Below, one piece after another: positions 7,265 to 16,319 of a stretch of DNA of 45,890 nt. The DNA lies in the NCBI GenBank assembly GCA_964464635.1, contig CAYXGT010000008.1, positions 1 to 45,890 of the forward strand, read 5' to 3'. Origin of the DNA: CAYLMG01 sp964464635. GTDB taxonomy: Bacteria; Planctomycetota; Phycisphaerae; Sedimentisphaerales; Anaerobacaceae. The notes under the pieces are model-generated. The model had not been told where the DNA came from. It was given only the letters and a program-made list of their open reading frames with translations, and ran no database searches. How positions within the stretch are numbered: position 1 is the stretch's first letter; every line of letters starts with the position of its first letter. A program made the position numbers and the translations under genes.

Positions 7265-7339
7265 CGGGGAGTAGCTCAGTTTGGCTAGAGCGCTGCGTTC
7301 GGGACGCAGAGGTCGCAAGTTCAAATCTTGTCTCCCCGA
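7265..7339 (+). tRNA. tRNA-Pro (anticodon CGG)
   Basis: A complete cloverleaf can be folded by hand. The acceptor is CGGGGAG/CTCCCCG with discriminator A, and the D arm is GCTC/GAGC with GG in the loop. The anticodon arm is CTGCG/CGCAG around TTCGGGA (anticodon CGG, reading CCG), the variable loop has five bases, and the T arm is GCAAG/CTTGT with the TTCAAAT loop. CCA is not encoded. It sits at the right end of the two 550-bp GIY-YIG repeats and converges on priA. Confidence 0.93.
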
Positions 7340-7399
7340 TTTCTTTCTGCTGACTGCTGCATAAACAGCACTTCCAGTTTCTTCCCAAGAGCCAATCAT

Positions 7400-9757
7400 C
7401 TACAATAAATTTAGAGGGTCGATATCCACGGTCGTCTGAACAGCAGCTCTGATGGGGGCCTGCTGCCGCAAAGCTGAAAATAATTCTCGTATTGTTTCCG
7501 CGGCAGGAGCCTGGACGACAATCTGCATTCTGTGAAATCGCTGGATTCGGCTGATAGCAGCGGGCATAGGGCCCCTGAGGACAGCTCTGATGTTATCGCG
7601 GCGGATTATAGAGTCGATTTTATTTCGCAGAGCCTTTGAGGAAGCATCGAGCTTTTCATAATTTCTATCACGCAAAGTTATAACAGCAAGCCTCCAGTAA
7701 GGCGGCAGATTGCAGGCCTTGCGGTGCTTCAACTCCTCATTGACAAAATCGGAGAAATTGCCGTCGAGGGCGAATCTGATTGCAGGCTGCTCAGGCAAAA
7801 AGGTCTGCACGAGAACAAGCCCCTTTTTCTCACAGCGGCCTGCCCTGCCTTCGACCTGGGTGATTAATTGAAAGGTACGCTCGTTCGAGCGGAAATCCGG
7901 CAGATAAAGACAGGTGTCCGCACTGATAATGCCAACGAGGGTAACATTCGGAAAATGCAGGCCCTTCGCGAGCATCTGCGTACCGGCGAGGATATCGAGC
8001 CGGCCGTCACTGAAATCCTTTAAAAGACTGTAATAATCGCCCCCAGCCATCGAGTCACTATCGACCCTTGCCACTCGTGCCTGGGGAAATTCTTTTTTCA
8101 ACTGCTCCTCGAGCTTTTGAGTCCCCAGGCCAATCATAATCATAGGTTTGCCGCAAAGCGGGCAATTCTGCGGGACAAGTGTTTTCGAGCCGCAATGATG
8201 ACAGACGGCGCTGCCGTATTCCAGATGTCTGCCGGTAATAGTTTGAAAAGAGGAGCGGCTTTTGTCAGAGCGTTTGTGAAAGGTTAAGGTGACATCACAA
8301 TTTCTGCAGTGCAGAGTGTACTTGCAGGCTGAGCACATAATCAGGTTACTGTAGCCTCTGCGATTGAGGAGCAGAATCGCCTGCTCTTTTTTTTCAAGCG
8401 TCCGCTTCAAACAGTCGGCCAAAGGCCGGCTGACAAGCTCCAAAGACGATGATGAGATTTGATTGCGCATATCGATAAGGTCAATCTTCGGAAATGGAAA
8501 GTTCATAACTCTCTTCGGCAGGCTGAGCAGTGTGAAATATTTTTTCTTTTTGCAATTATAAAGAGATTCGAGCGAAGGAGTAGCAGAGCCGAGTATGCAG
8601 TGAGCGTTTTCGAGCTGAGCTCGTTTTATAGCGACGTCACGGCCGTTATAACGAGGGACAGTATCCTGCTTGTAGCTGGGCTCATGCTCTTCGTCAACTA
8701 TGACGAGGCCGAGATTTTGCAGCGGCGCAAAAATTGCGGAGCGAGCACCTATAACAACATCAGCCTGACCCGACTTTATCTTGTGCCATTGAGCGTTTCT
8801 CTGCGAGGCAGTAAGGGCTGAATGCATCACGGCTATCCTTTCAAACCTGCCTGAGAAACGCTGGACGGTCTGGGCAGTCAGGGCGATTTCAGGTAAAAGG
8901 ACAATTGCGGTTTTGCCCTTCTGTAAAACGGATTGTATTGCATTTATATAAACTTCGGTCTTTCCACTGTCGGTGACACCAAACAAAAGCGTAACGGCGA
9001 AACTGCCGAAATCGAGCTGCCGGTTTATATGCTCAAGTGCTTTCAGCTGGTCTGAATTAAGCGTGACTTCGCCGGTTTCTAAAATCATTTTCTCTGATAT
9101 AACGGGCAGGGTCGGTAAAACCTCTTTGAGGACTAATTTTACTACGCCCTTTTGTGCGAGAGTTTTTACAGGCGAAAGCGTACAGTCTGCCTGTGAAAGC
9201 AAACTATCAAGCTCCAATGCTGTGTCAGGACTGAAGCTCTGCATATCAGAAAGGATGGAGACAATCTGCTTTTGCTTTTTGGATTTGAGGATATCGGTAT
9301 TTTGCTGTGAAGTCGAGGCAAGGTAGACAAGTTTTTTCTTTTTCACACCGATACCTTTTTTAACCGGCGCAGGAACCATAGCAAAAAGTACCTGGCCTAA
9401 AGGACAGACATAGTAATCGCTTATCCACTCCGCGAGCTTTAAGAGAGACTTATCAATCAAAGGCTGAGGGTCAACGACCGTAGTTACCTTTTTCAAGAGG
9501 CGTTCTTTTGACCTTGCTGCAAAGGAGTCTTCAGGCCTGATATCGGCGGCGACACAGAAAGCTCTCTGGAGCTTATTGGCCCTGCCGAAAGGCACTTCAA
9601 CTCGCTGGCCGGTCTTTACAGGCCAGAGCCTGTCGGGGACAAAATAATCAAATTCGGAATCGACACCGGCTTCGAAAGCTACACGAATTATATGACTGCA
9701 GGGCTCTGTGTTAATCTCTTGTGATTCGAATAGACTTTGCTGCTTGTAGCTTTTCAT
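7400..9757 (-). CDS. priA: Primosomal protein N' (replication restart helicase PriA)
   Basis: PriA is a 3'-to-5' DNA helicase that recognises stalled forks and reloads the replisome. The 785 residues are full length. The N-terminal 3'-end-binding domain (IIRVAFEAGVDSEFDYFVP) leads to the helicase core. Walker A is GVTDSGKTE, with Asp where Gly is usual but still fitting GxxxxGKT; Walker B is DEEH in VIVDEEHEPSYKQ; motif III is GSATPSLES. The zinc-binding insert has four Cys pairs (CSAC, CRNC, CHHC, CPLC). GTQMLAKGLHFPNVTLVG and QVEGRAGR complete the helicase motifs. It ends in TAG. It lies 39 bases after the repeat-rich lipoprotein gene and may be the last gene of that run. Confidence 0.97.
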   Translation of the reverse strand: MKSYKQQSLFESQEINTEPCSHIIRVAFEAGVDSEFDYFVPDRLWPVKTGQRVEVPFGRANKLQRAFCVAADIRPEDSFAARSKERLLKKVTTVVDPQPLIDKSLLKLAEWISDYYVCPLGQVLFAMVPAPVKKGIGVKKKKLVYLASTSQQNTDILKSKKQKQIVSILSDMQSFSPDTALELDSLLSQADCTLSPVKTLAQKGVVKLVLKEVLPTLPVISEKMILETGEVTLNSDQLKALEHINRQLDFGSFAVTLLFGVTDSGKTEVYINAIQSVLQKGKTAIVLLPEIALTAQTVQRFSGRFERIAVMHSALTASQRNAQWHKIKSGQADVVIGARSAIFAPLQNLGLVIVDEEHEPSYKQDTVPRYNGRDVAIKRAQLENAHCILGSATPSLESLYNCKKKKYFTLLSLPKRVMNFPFPKIDLIDMRNQISSSSLELVSRPLADCLKRTLEKKEQAILLLNRRGYSNLIMCSACKYTLHCRNCDVTLTFHKRSDKSRSSFQTITGRHLEYGSAVCHHCGSKTLVPQNCPLCGKPMIMIGLGTQKLEEQLKKEFPQARVARVDSDSMAGGDYYSLLKDFSDGRLDILAGTQMLAKGLHFPNVTLVGIISADTCLYLPDFRSNERTFQLITQVEGRAGRCEKKGLVLVQTFLPEQPAIRFALDGNFSDFVNEELKHRKACNLPPYWRLAVITLRDRNYEKLDASSKALRNKIDSIIRRDNIRAVLRGPMPAAISRIQRFHRMQIVVQAPAAETIRELFSALRQQAPIRAAVQTTVDIDPLNLL

Positions 9758-9796
9758 TTCGTTTTTATTATTAATTCCTTCTTAAAAAACTGAACA

Positions 9797-10372
9797 CTAT
9801 TTTTTAACTGCCTGTTTGTTATGGCAAGCGGCACGGCAGGCAAAAATTGCAGCCAGCAATGACGCAAGGGCCATTACTGACAAACATATCACTATCAGAA
9901 CTGCTGCATTTATCAGCTTTTTAGGTATCTGCGGTATTTCAAAAGCGACAGACAATGGTTTTTCATCTTCCATATCAAGTCTTACAGATAGTTGGCCGCC
10001 TTCAGCAATTTTAACCTCAACCGGCTGGCTTTCGTCGCTCTGCCAGCGGACTTCGACAGGTAAACTACTGCTCGCAGCTATATCTACGGGAAGTTTCTGG
10101 GTGTCCGTCAGGTGAAGCTCGACAGGCAAACTACCACTCGCAGCTATATCTACGGGAAGTTTCTGGGTGTCTGTCATCTGAAGCTCGACAGGCAGAGGTT
10201 TTTGTTCATCGAGCATTAACTGCACAGGCAGACCCTGCTCGCTCTGCAGACCGACCTTGACGGGAAAGCCGACGTCTGCTCGCGTCTGGGCTTGCTGTTG
10301 CGGCTGGCCGGCCGGCTGAGAACAGCCGAATAATATAAGCAAGCTGATTAAAATAAGAATAAGTTTTTTCAT
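9797..10372 (-). CDS. Lipoprotein with tandem LPV repeats and a C-terminal membrane segment
   Basis: I do not recognise a named family. The chosen ATG at 10372 has an AGGTGA ribosome-binding site and gives a 191-residue protein with a lipoprotein signal: charged MKK, hydrophobic stretch, then LFGC with Cys17 as the lipidated residue. The middle is built from about nine units of 10-12 residues beginning LPV or a close variant (LPVQLMLDE, LPVELQMTDTQK, LPVDIAAS). Two neighbouring 22-residue blocks are almost identical also at the DNA level, so they arose by recent tandem duplication. A hydrophobic helix near residues 155-178 is followed by a basic tail (HNKQAVKK). A lipid anchor at one end and a membrane helix at the other is unusual. 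It lies 28 bases after the DUF3616-like gene. Confidence 0.75.
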   Translation of the reverse strand: MKKLILILISLLILFGCSQPAGQPQQQAQTRADVGFPVKVGLQSEQGLPVQLMLDEQKPLPVELQMTDTQKLPVDIAASGSLPVELHLTDTQKLPVDIAASSSLPVEVRWQSDESQPVEVKIAEGGQLSVRLDMEDEKPLSVAFEIPQIPKKLINAAVLIVICLSVMALASLLAAIFACRAACHNKQAVKK

Positions 10373-10400
10373 TTTTAATTCACCTAAAAAAATTATTTCG

Positions 10401-11489
10401 TTACGGTTCCAGCCGGAAGCCTCTAAATGTTTTTTTATCAGTGTCGGCGAGGTATTTATTCTGACATTTAAGGCCATCAAGCAGTTCACCCTCCATACAT
10501 TCAGCAGGGCTTGAAACATTCACTATCAAAGTTCCATCATCGCTGAGCAGAAACAGCTTGACAGAATCCTCAGGAAAAAACAGGGCTTCGGGTGTAAAAC
10601 CTTCCGGTAAATCCGTGAGTTTCCTGATAAGCTCGGGCTGTTGTTTCTGGTTACCCGACCATTTATAGAGAGCAAAATCTTTTCTTTCATCAGCAGGGCC
10701 GGCAATAATGAAAAAACTTTTGTGAAAGGCTGAATACTCCATACTGCGTACTCCCCTTCCGTCAAGATCCCACAGCAGGGCTTCGCCAAAAACCGGCTCC
10801 TGGTTTTTCTCTAATACAGAATCAGCATTATTTAAGAGAACAACAATAGCCTGCATCTTGCCGGAACCGGTTTTGTGAATGGGATTTCGAAAACCGATGT
10901 AGAGAACTTTACCATCGGCAGAGGCACAAAGCCCTTCAATATTCAGGCCCTGCTTTTTAGGTGCGAGATTCTCAAGCTCTTTTATCTTAAGCTTATCTGC
11001 AGAAAATCCCGCTGCACGGACCAAATCGTCCTTAACGATGCTGTCCTGCCTTAGCAAACTATGCACAAGGGTTCTGCAGGGTTTTCCTGCAGGGATAATG
11101 CTGACTTTGTCATTTTCTATTTTGAAATCGGTTGCAAAAAACCGATACCTGTTCAGCCGGATTTTGCCGTCTTTGTTTCTGCCGTGTGAAGTAATCCAGT
11201 AGATACGGTTACCAACCCTTGTTGCACCTTCAATATCCGCTTCCGGTTTTTTAGCAGTTGTGGCGAGAAAGCTGGTCAAATCGAAAGTGAAAACCGGTCC
11301 CTGTGTTTTGAATTTATATACCCGCAGTACACTATTTTCGTCGTCAGCGACAATGAAGGTATCTTTATTGAGCGCTACTGCGGCGGAGGCGTCACTCGAG
11401 CCGCGAAAGGTATAAATATCGTTCGAATCACCTGCGAAGGCAACACTAAAAGCTGATAAACAAAATGAAATTGCACAAAAATTTCTCAT
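10401..11489 (-). CDS. Secreted DUF3616-like protein
   Basis: The chosen ATG at 11489 has an AAGGA ribosome-binding site 6 bases upstream and a clean signal peptide (MRNFCAISFCLSAFSVAFAG), giving 362 residues. An upstream in-frame start would add a non-signal-like stretch. The mature protein looks like a propeller of repeated beta strands: VADDENSVLRVYKF, ADIEGATRVGNRIYWITSHG, NIEGLCASADGKVLYIGFRNP and GVRSMEYSAFHKSFFIIAG are the kind of segments seen in DUF3616 proteins. Function is unknown; related proteins are exported. It is divergent from the MpaA-like lipoprotein gene, sharing a 135-base intergenic region, and is followed by the LPV-repeat lipoprotein. Confidence 0.8.
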   Translation of the reverse strand: MRNFCAISFCLSAFSVAFAGDSNDIYTFRGSSDASAAVALNKDTFIVADDENSVLRVYKFKTQGPVFTFDLTSFLATTAKKPEADIEGATRVGNRIYWITSHGRNKDGKIRLNRYRFFATDFKIENDKVSIIPAGKPCRTLVHSLLRQDSIVKDDLVRAAGFSADKLKIKELENLAPKKQGLNIEGLCASADGKVLYIGFRNPIHKTGSGKMQAIVVLLNNADSVLEKNQEPVFGEALLWDLDGRGVRSMEYSAFHKSFFIIAGPADERKDFALYKWSGNQKQQPELIRKLTDLPEGFTPEALFFPEDSVKLFLLSDDGTLIVNVSSPAECMEGELLDGLKCQNKYLADTDKKTFRGFRLEP

Positions 11490-11624
11490 ATCAATCCTTT
11501 GCTGTATTGTTGCAGTTTTTCTGCTCGAAGTCAAGATAAGACAGTGATTCTGAGCTTTTGCCGTTTTAAGGGTATAAGAATATGCTTTAGCAAATTTTTG
11601 GTTATTGTCGAAAGAGTAATTAAG

Positions 11625-12407
11625 ATGCATAAAAATTACTCTGTTATCCTGCTTGTGTGTTGCCTGCTCGTGGTTCTGGTGCTCACCGGCTGTGCTGAGC
11701 CGGTAAGCTATCCGGAAGTGGTCTCTGAGCCCCCGTCAGCCGAGCTATTGGTTCAGCGCCAAATCGTCGGCACATCCGTCGAGAATCGGCCGATCAAATG
11801 TATCATACTCGGCCGGGGCCAGGATGTAACTTTTATCCTTGCGACTATTCACGGCAATGAACCTGCTGGAACGCCACTCGTCCGACAAATGTCAAAATAT
11901 ATTCAACAGAACACACAATTGCTAATAGGAAAAAAGGTCGTGCTTTTACCCGTGGCTAATCCCGACGGCCTGTATTCCAACAGCCGTTTCAATGCCAACG
12001 GTGTGGATTTGAACCGCAATTTTGCAACGGGCAACCGTATTAATAATAGAGAGTTTGGTTATAAAGCACTTTCCGAGCCGGAGACGCGTGCTATTGAGCA
12101 GTTAATTAGCGAATATTCTCCTGACCGAATCGTTAGCATTCATCAGCCGTTGGCCTGTGTTGACTATGACGGCCCCGCTTATTCTCTGGCCAATAAGATG
12201 GCTCAATATTGCGAACTGCCTATTAGAAAGCTCGGTGCAAAGCCCGGCTCGCTCGGTTCATATGCGTCTCTTACCTGCGGAATTCCTATCATCACATTTG
12301 AAATGACACATACCGACTCATCGCTTAGTCCGGATATTCTCTGGCAAAAGTATGGCGACGCCCTCCTCGCTGCAATTTCATACCCCGAAGTCAAGGCAGC
12401 AAAATGA
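11625..12407 (+). CDS. Lipoprotein M14 zinc peptidase, murein-peptide amidase MpaA-like
   Basis: This 260-residue protein begins with a lipoprotein signal ending LTGC (Cys23). The peptidase has the M14 zinc ligands His76 and Glu79 in TIHGNEPAG, and the substrate-binding NPDG and GVDLNRNF with Arg. The third zinc His is in VSIHQPLA and the catalytic Glu in PIITFEMTH. The pattern HGNE, NPDG, DLNRNF matches MpaA, which cuts the gamma-D-Glu to diaminopimelate bond of murein peptides during wall recycling. A lipidated form would act in the periplasm, whereas E. coli MpaA is cytoplasmic; that location is inferred from the lipobox. ATG at 11625 was chosen over an upstream frame opening at 11499 because it creates the signal. 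Confidence 0.85.
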   Translation: MHKNYSVILLVCCLLVVLVLTGCAEPVSYPEVVSEPPSAELLVQRQIVGTSVENRPIKCIILGRGQDVTFILATIHGNEPAGTPLVRQMSKYIQQNTQLLIGKKVVLLPVANPDGLYSNSRFNANGVDLNRNFATGNRINNREFGYKALSEPETRAIEQLISEYSPDRIVSIHQPLACVDYDGPAYSLANKMAQYCELPIRKLGAKPGSLGSYASLTCGIPIITFEMTHTDSSLSPDILWQKYGDALLAAISYPEVKAAK

Positions 12408-12558
12408 AAATATCTTGTCCTTATTAAATTCAGGACATCAGAGCCTGCTTATTGCAGTACGATTTATCTTCTATTTTTTGGGTGAAATCCGTTCAATTTA
12501 TGGTTAAAATAGGTAAATATGTCTCTCTGTAACTCGTTTGTCTCGGTAGCGAAAAACA

Positions 12559-14610
12559 ATGACAATATTTAAAATCAATAGGGAATTTAATCCTGCTGGT
12601 GACCAGCCGCAGGCGATAGAGCGGCTTGTTGGGGGTCTGCAGGCCGGTAAAAAGTTACAGACGCTAATGGGCGTAACAGGCTCGGGCAAGACCTTTACTA
12701 TGGCTAATATCATAGCTCAAATCAATCGCCCTGCCCTGGTCATCTCTCACAATAAAACACTGGCGGCACAGCTTTACGAGGAGTTCAAGGACTTATTTCC
12801 CGAAAACGCGGTTGAATATTTCGTGAGCTATTATGATTACTATCAGCCGGAAGCATATATACCACAGCGTGACATTTATATCGAAAAGGACGCATCAAAA
12901 AATGCCGACCTCGACCGGCTGAGACTCTCGGCAACAACAAGCCTATCGACAAGGGACGATGTGATAATCGTGGCGTCAGTATCGTGTATATTCGGACTGG
13001 GTTCGCCGGAAGATTACAAAGCGTCTGTGGTGGCGGTGCGAGCCGGCGACAGGATAGAAAGAAACAAGCTTTTGGGCAGATTCGCGGATTTGCAGTACAC
13101 GAGAAACGACTTTGATTTTCAGCGAGGCCGATTCAGGGTTCGCGGAGACGTGGTCGAGCTGTATCCGTCATACGAAACTTTCGCTGTAAGGTTTGAGTTT
13201 TTCGGCGACGAAATAGAGAAGATAAGCTATATCAATCCCGTTTCCGGAGAAGTTCTGGCAGAGGAAAACCAGGTCTTTATCTACCCGGCAGAGCACTACA
13301 TTATGCCTTACGAGAGGATTTCATCATCCATTGCAAGTATAAAAGCCGAACTTGAACAAAGACTTAATGAATTTAAACAGCAGGGAAAGCTGCTCGAAGC
13401 CCAAAGGCTGCAGGCAAGAACGATGTACGATATCGAGATGCTGCAGGAGGTCGGCTATTGCAGCGGGATTGAAAATTACTCCCGTCATCTTTCGGGTCTT
13501 CCTGCCGGTGCGAGACCATACACGCTGATAGACTATTTCCCCGACGATTTTCTTTTATTCATTGATGAGTCACACGTCACTATACCGCAGCTTCGTGCGA
13601 TGTGGGCGGGTGACAGAAGCAGAAAAGAGGTTCTGATTGAACACGGCTTCAGGCTACCGAGCGCTCTTGATAACCGGCCTTTGCGTTTCGAGGAATTCCA
13701 GCAAAGCTGGAATCGAGCGGTTTTCGTCTCGGCCACGCCGGGGCCGTTCGAGATGGAAAAGTGTAACAACGAGGTGGTTGAGCAGATAATCAGACCGACG
13801 GGTTTGATAGACCCTGAAATTTTTGTAAGGCCGGCAACCAACCAGGTCGAGCACCTTCTGGGCGAGATTGAAAAAAGAATCAAGGCAAAACAAAGAATGC
13901 TCGTTACAACAATGACCAAAAAAATGGCAGAGAACCTTGCCAACTACATAGCAAAAAAAGGCATCAAATGCACATACCTTCACAGCGAAATCGATACGCT
14001 CGAACGAGTAAAGATACTGCGGCAACTGCGTAAGGGCGATTTCGACGTCCTGGTGGGGATAAATCTTCTGCGGGAAGGGCTGGACCTGCCGGAAGTTTCA
14101 GCGGTTGCGATAATGGATGCAGACAAGGAAGGCTTTCTGCGAAGCGAGACCTCGCTTATACAAACGATAGGCAGGACTGCCCGCAATATCGATGCAACGG
14201 TTTTTTTATACGCGGACAAGATTACTAAATCGATGCAAAAAGCTATTGACGAAACGCAAAGACGTCGTAAAATTCAGCAAAGGTACAACAAAGAGCATAA
14301 TATTAAGCCTCAAAGCATAAAAAAAGAGATTCGAAGAGGCCTTGCAGAAGAGATAAAAGCGAGGCAAACGGCGAGAGATGCGGTTAGATTCAACGAGGAT
14401 GAATACGAAAAGGTCGAGCTGGCCGGCCAGATTGAAGCCGAGATGCTTCAGGCAGCCAAAACGCTCGATTTCGAGAAAGCAGCAGTCCTGCGGGACCAGC
14501 TGAAAGAATTGAAAGAACTGCCGGAATTTATCCTGATAGATTCCAAAGAGAAAAAAAGGCTGGCCACAAAAAGACGAAAAGAAAGGTTTATACACAAAAA
14601 GAATAATTAA
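12559..14610 (+). CDS. uvrB: Excinuclease ABC subunit B
   Basis: UvrB is the damage-verifying helicase of nucleotide excision repair, loaded by UvrA and cut-partnered by UvrC. The 683 residues match the family. The Walker A motif is GVTGSGKTFT near residue 40 and the DNA-clamping beta-hairpin is YYDYYQPEAYIPQRD near residue 92. Walker B is LLFIDESH. The helicase C-terminal domain has VLVGINLLREGLDLPEVS and QTIGRTARN. A UVR domain that contacts UvrC closes the protein (QAAKTLDFEKAAVLRDQLK). No strong ribosome-binding site is seen before the ATG, and no obvious LexA box was found in the 151-base upstream gap. nadC follows after 15 bases. Confidence 0.98.
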   Translation: MTIFKINREFNPAGDQPQAIERLVGGLQAGKKLQTLMGVTGSGKTFTMANIIAQINRPALVISHNKTLAAQLYEEFKDLFPENAVEYFVSYYDYYQPEAYIPQRDIYIEKDASKNADLDRLRLSATTSLSTRDDVIIVASVSCIFGLGSPEDYKASVVAVRAGDRIERNKLLGRFADLQYTRNDFDFQRGRFRVRGDVVELYPSYETFAVRFEFFGDEIEKISYINPVSGEVLAEENQVFIYPAEHYIMPYERISSSIASIKAELEQRLNEFKQQGKLLEAQRLQARTMYDIEMLQEVGYCSGIENYSRHLSGLPAGARPYTLIDYFPDDFLLFIDESHVTIPQLRAMWAGDRSRKEVLIEHGFRLPSALDNRPLRFEEFQQSWNRAVFVSATPGPFEMEKCNNEVVEQIIRPTGLIDPEIFVRPATNQVEHLLGEIEKRIKAKQRMLVTTMTKKMAENLANYIAKKGIKCTYLHSEIDTLERVKILRQLRKGDFDVLVGINLLREGLDLPEVSAVAIMDADKEGFLRSETSLIQTIGRTARNIDATVFLYADKITKSMQKAIDETQRRRKIQQRYNKEHNIKPQSIKKEIRRGLAEEIKARQTARDAVRFNEDEYEKVELAGQIEAEMLQAAKTLDFEKAAVLRDQLKELKELPEFILIDSKEKKRLATKRRKERFIHKKNN

Positions 14611-14625
14611 AAAATAAAGGGCGTA

Positions 14626-15510
14626 ATGAAAGAGCTTGATATTAAACAGGTATTACCGCTGATAGAACTGGCGATAGCCGAGGACCTCGGCAAGGGTGAC
14701 ACAACCAGCAAGATTATCTATAAAGATGGAGCCAATATTGCAAAGGCGAATATTATTTCCCGTGAGGAAATAGTCGTATGCGGGATGGATGTTGCAAGCG
14801 AGGTTCTCAGGCATTTTGACAAGAGGCTGAAATTAAAAGTTCTCGTCAAAGACGGCGAACACGCATACGTCGGCAGAAAAATCGCAACTGTCGAAGGGCC
14901 TCTGTCCTCTATGCTGAGCGCTGAGAGAGTGATGCTGAATTTTCTTCAGCGGCTGAGCGGGATAGCAACAACGACGCGGCAATTTGTGCGGGCGGTAGAG
15001 GGAACGAAAGCAAAAATTTACGACACCCGCAAGACAATACCCGGCTGGCGAATACTTGAGAAATACGCTGTCAGGTGCGGCGGCGGCCATAACCACCGGC
15101 TGGGCCTGTATGACGCGGTGCTAATCAAAGACAATCACCTCGCAGAGATGGGCAGAAATTTTTATCCCAGGCTGGTAAAAATAATCGAAGAGGCCAAGAA
15201 TGTGAAAGATATAAAATTTATTGCGGTAGAGGTTGACCACGTCGATGACCAGCTAAACTACGTACTTAGAATACAGGGAATCGACATCGTACTGCTTGAC
15301 AATATGGGCCAGTGGCAGCTCAAACACGCCGTCGATATGCACAACGAAATGTGCGGCAAGGGGAAAAAGCCTTTATTGGAGGCGTCCGGAAATATAACGC
15401 TGAACACAGTCTCAGGAATAGCACAATGCGGCGTTGACAGGATTGCGGTAGGTTCAATTACCCACTCAGCCAGGGCAGCCGATATCGGGCTTGACAGGCA
15501 GGAACAATGA
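14626..15510 (+). CDS. nadC: Nicotinate-nucleotide pyrophosphorylase (carboxylating), quinolinate phosphoribosyltransferase
   Basis: NadC converts quinolinate and PRPP to nicotinate mononucleotide and CO2 in de novo NAD synthesis. The 294 residues carry the family pattern: EDLGKGDTTSK at the start, ERVMLNFLQRLSGIATTTRQFV, the substrate site DTRKTIPGWRILEKYAV, CGGGHNHRLGLYDAVLIKDNH, then VEVDHVDDQ and LLDNM. It ends with EASGNITLNTV and RIAVGSITHSA. It overlaps birA by 4 bases (ATGA), so the two are translated together, and it follows uvrB by 15 bases. No nadA or nadB is in the window. Confidence 0.97.
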   Translation: MKELDIKQVLPLIELAIAEDLGKGDTTSKIIYKDGANIAKANIISREEIVVCGMDVASEVLRHFDKRLKLKVLVKDGEHAYVGRKIATVEGPLSSMLSAERVMLNFLQRLSGIATTTRQFVRAVEGTKAKIYDTRKTIPGWRILEKYAVRCGGGHNHRLGLYDAVLIKDNHLAEMGRNFYPRLVKIIEEAKNVKDIKFIAVEVDHVDDQLNYVLRIQGIDIVLLDNMGQWQLKHAVDMHNEMCGKGKKPLLEASGNITLNTVSGIAQCGVDRIAVGSITHSARAADIGLDRQEQ

Positions 15511-16283
15511 TTAAAAGCGACGGCCTTGACCGTGACAGAATAAAGACAAATCTGAAAACCCGCCGGATAGGCAGCTCAATTGTTGTATATAAATCGACAT
15601 CGAGCACAAACGATGTGGCGGCAGAATATGCAAAAAGCCCTGACAATTGCGGAGCGGTTATTTTTGCTGAAGAACAAACCGCAGGCAGAGGCCGAGGAGG
15701 TAATAAATGGATAAGTAAAAAAGGCGGCAGCTTACTCTGCTCAATTGTTTTAAGCGGCGAGCAAATCAATCCTGAAATCCTCTGCCTTAGCTGCGCGGTT
15801 GCGGTTACGGAAGCTATAGGAAAAAATGTAAAAATTAAATGGCCTAACGATATAATTCTTAACGGCAGAAAAGTCGCAGGAATACTTCTGGAGACTAAAA
15901 AGTATAAAAACCATACGGCATATATCCTGGGAACGGGGATAAACTGCCATCAGAAGCAAAATGATTTTCCCAAAGAACTGCGTAAAACTGCGACAAGTAT
16001 CGATATCGAAAGAGGCAGCTTTGTTGACCGCAACACGCTCGCCAAAAGACTATTGAGCTCGATTGAGCACTGGGTTGATATCGCGAAAAGAAACAGCGAT
16101 AAAGTAATAGAACAATGGCAGAAGTTAAGTATGCTGCTGAATAAAAGAATTACGGTTATTTACAAAGGCAAAAGTTTTACCGGCAATTGCATTGGAATAG
16201 ACCCCGAAAAGGGGCTGATAGTGCAACTCGAGACCGGCTCAGTAAGAATGTTCGACGCTGCACATACAACCATCGCAAAATAA
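15507..16283 (+). CDS. birA: Biotin--[acetyl-CoA-carboxylase] ligase, without repressor domain
   Basis: This protein activates biotin with ATP and transfers it to the lysine of biotin carboxyl carrier proteins. The 258 residues hold the catalytic signature AEEQTAGRGRGGNKWIS near residue 55, LLCSIVLS, KWPNDIILNGRKVAGILLE near residue 111 and the small C-terminal domain (GKSFTGNCIGIDPEKGLIVQ). The N-terminal winged-helix DNA-binding domain of E. coli BirA is missing, so it is probably a simple ligase and not a transcriptional regulator. It starts inside the nadC stop by an ATGA overlap and ends 36 bases from the convergent split lipoprotein gene. Confidence 0.95.
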   Translation: MIKSDGLDRDRIKTNLKTRRIGSSIVVYKSTSSTNDVAAEYAKSPDNCGAVIFAEEQTAGRGRGGNKWISKKGGSLLCSIVLSGEQINPEILCLSCAVAVTEAIGKNVKIKWPNDIILNGRKVAGILLETKKYKNHTAYILGTGINCHQKQNDFPKELRKTATSIDIERGSFVDRNTLAKRLLSSIEHWVDIAKRNSDKVIEQWQKLSMLLNKRITVIYKGKSFTGNCIGIDPEKGLIVQLETGSVRMFDAAHTTIAK

Positions 16284-16319
16284 TTTTATATTTTATATTG
16301 CAGCTGCAAGTAATGATTT

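Noticed and set aside
6165..7339. Group I intron with a GIY-YIG homing gene inside a split tRNA-Pro
   Set aside because: A split tRNA would leave only the 3' half after the insert. Here the full tRNA follows, and no 3' exon or clear group I core was seen in the units.
7166..7399. A 77-residue minus-strand frame with the phrase RQDLNLRPLRPE
   Set aside because: It is the antisense of the intact tRNA-Pro. This phrase is a well-known false protein produced by translating tRNA genes.
16295..16307. Palindrome TTGCAGCTGCAA between birA and the split lipoprotein gene as a terminator
   Set aside because: It would form at most a 4-bp stem with a 4-base loop, and no T-run follows directly, so support is too weak.
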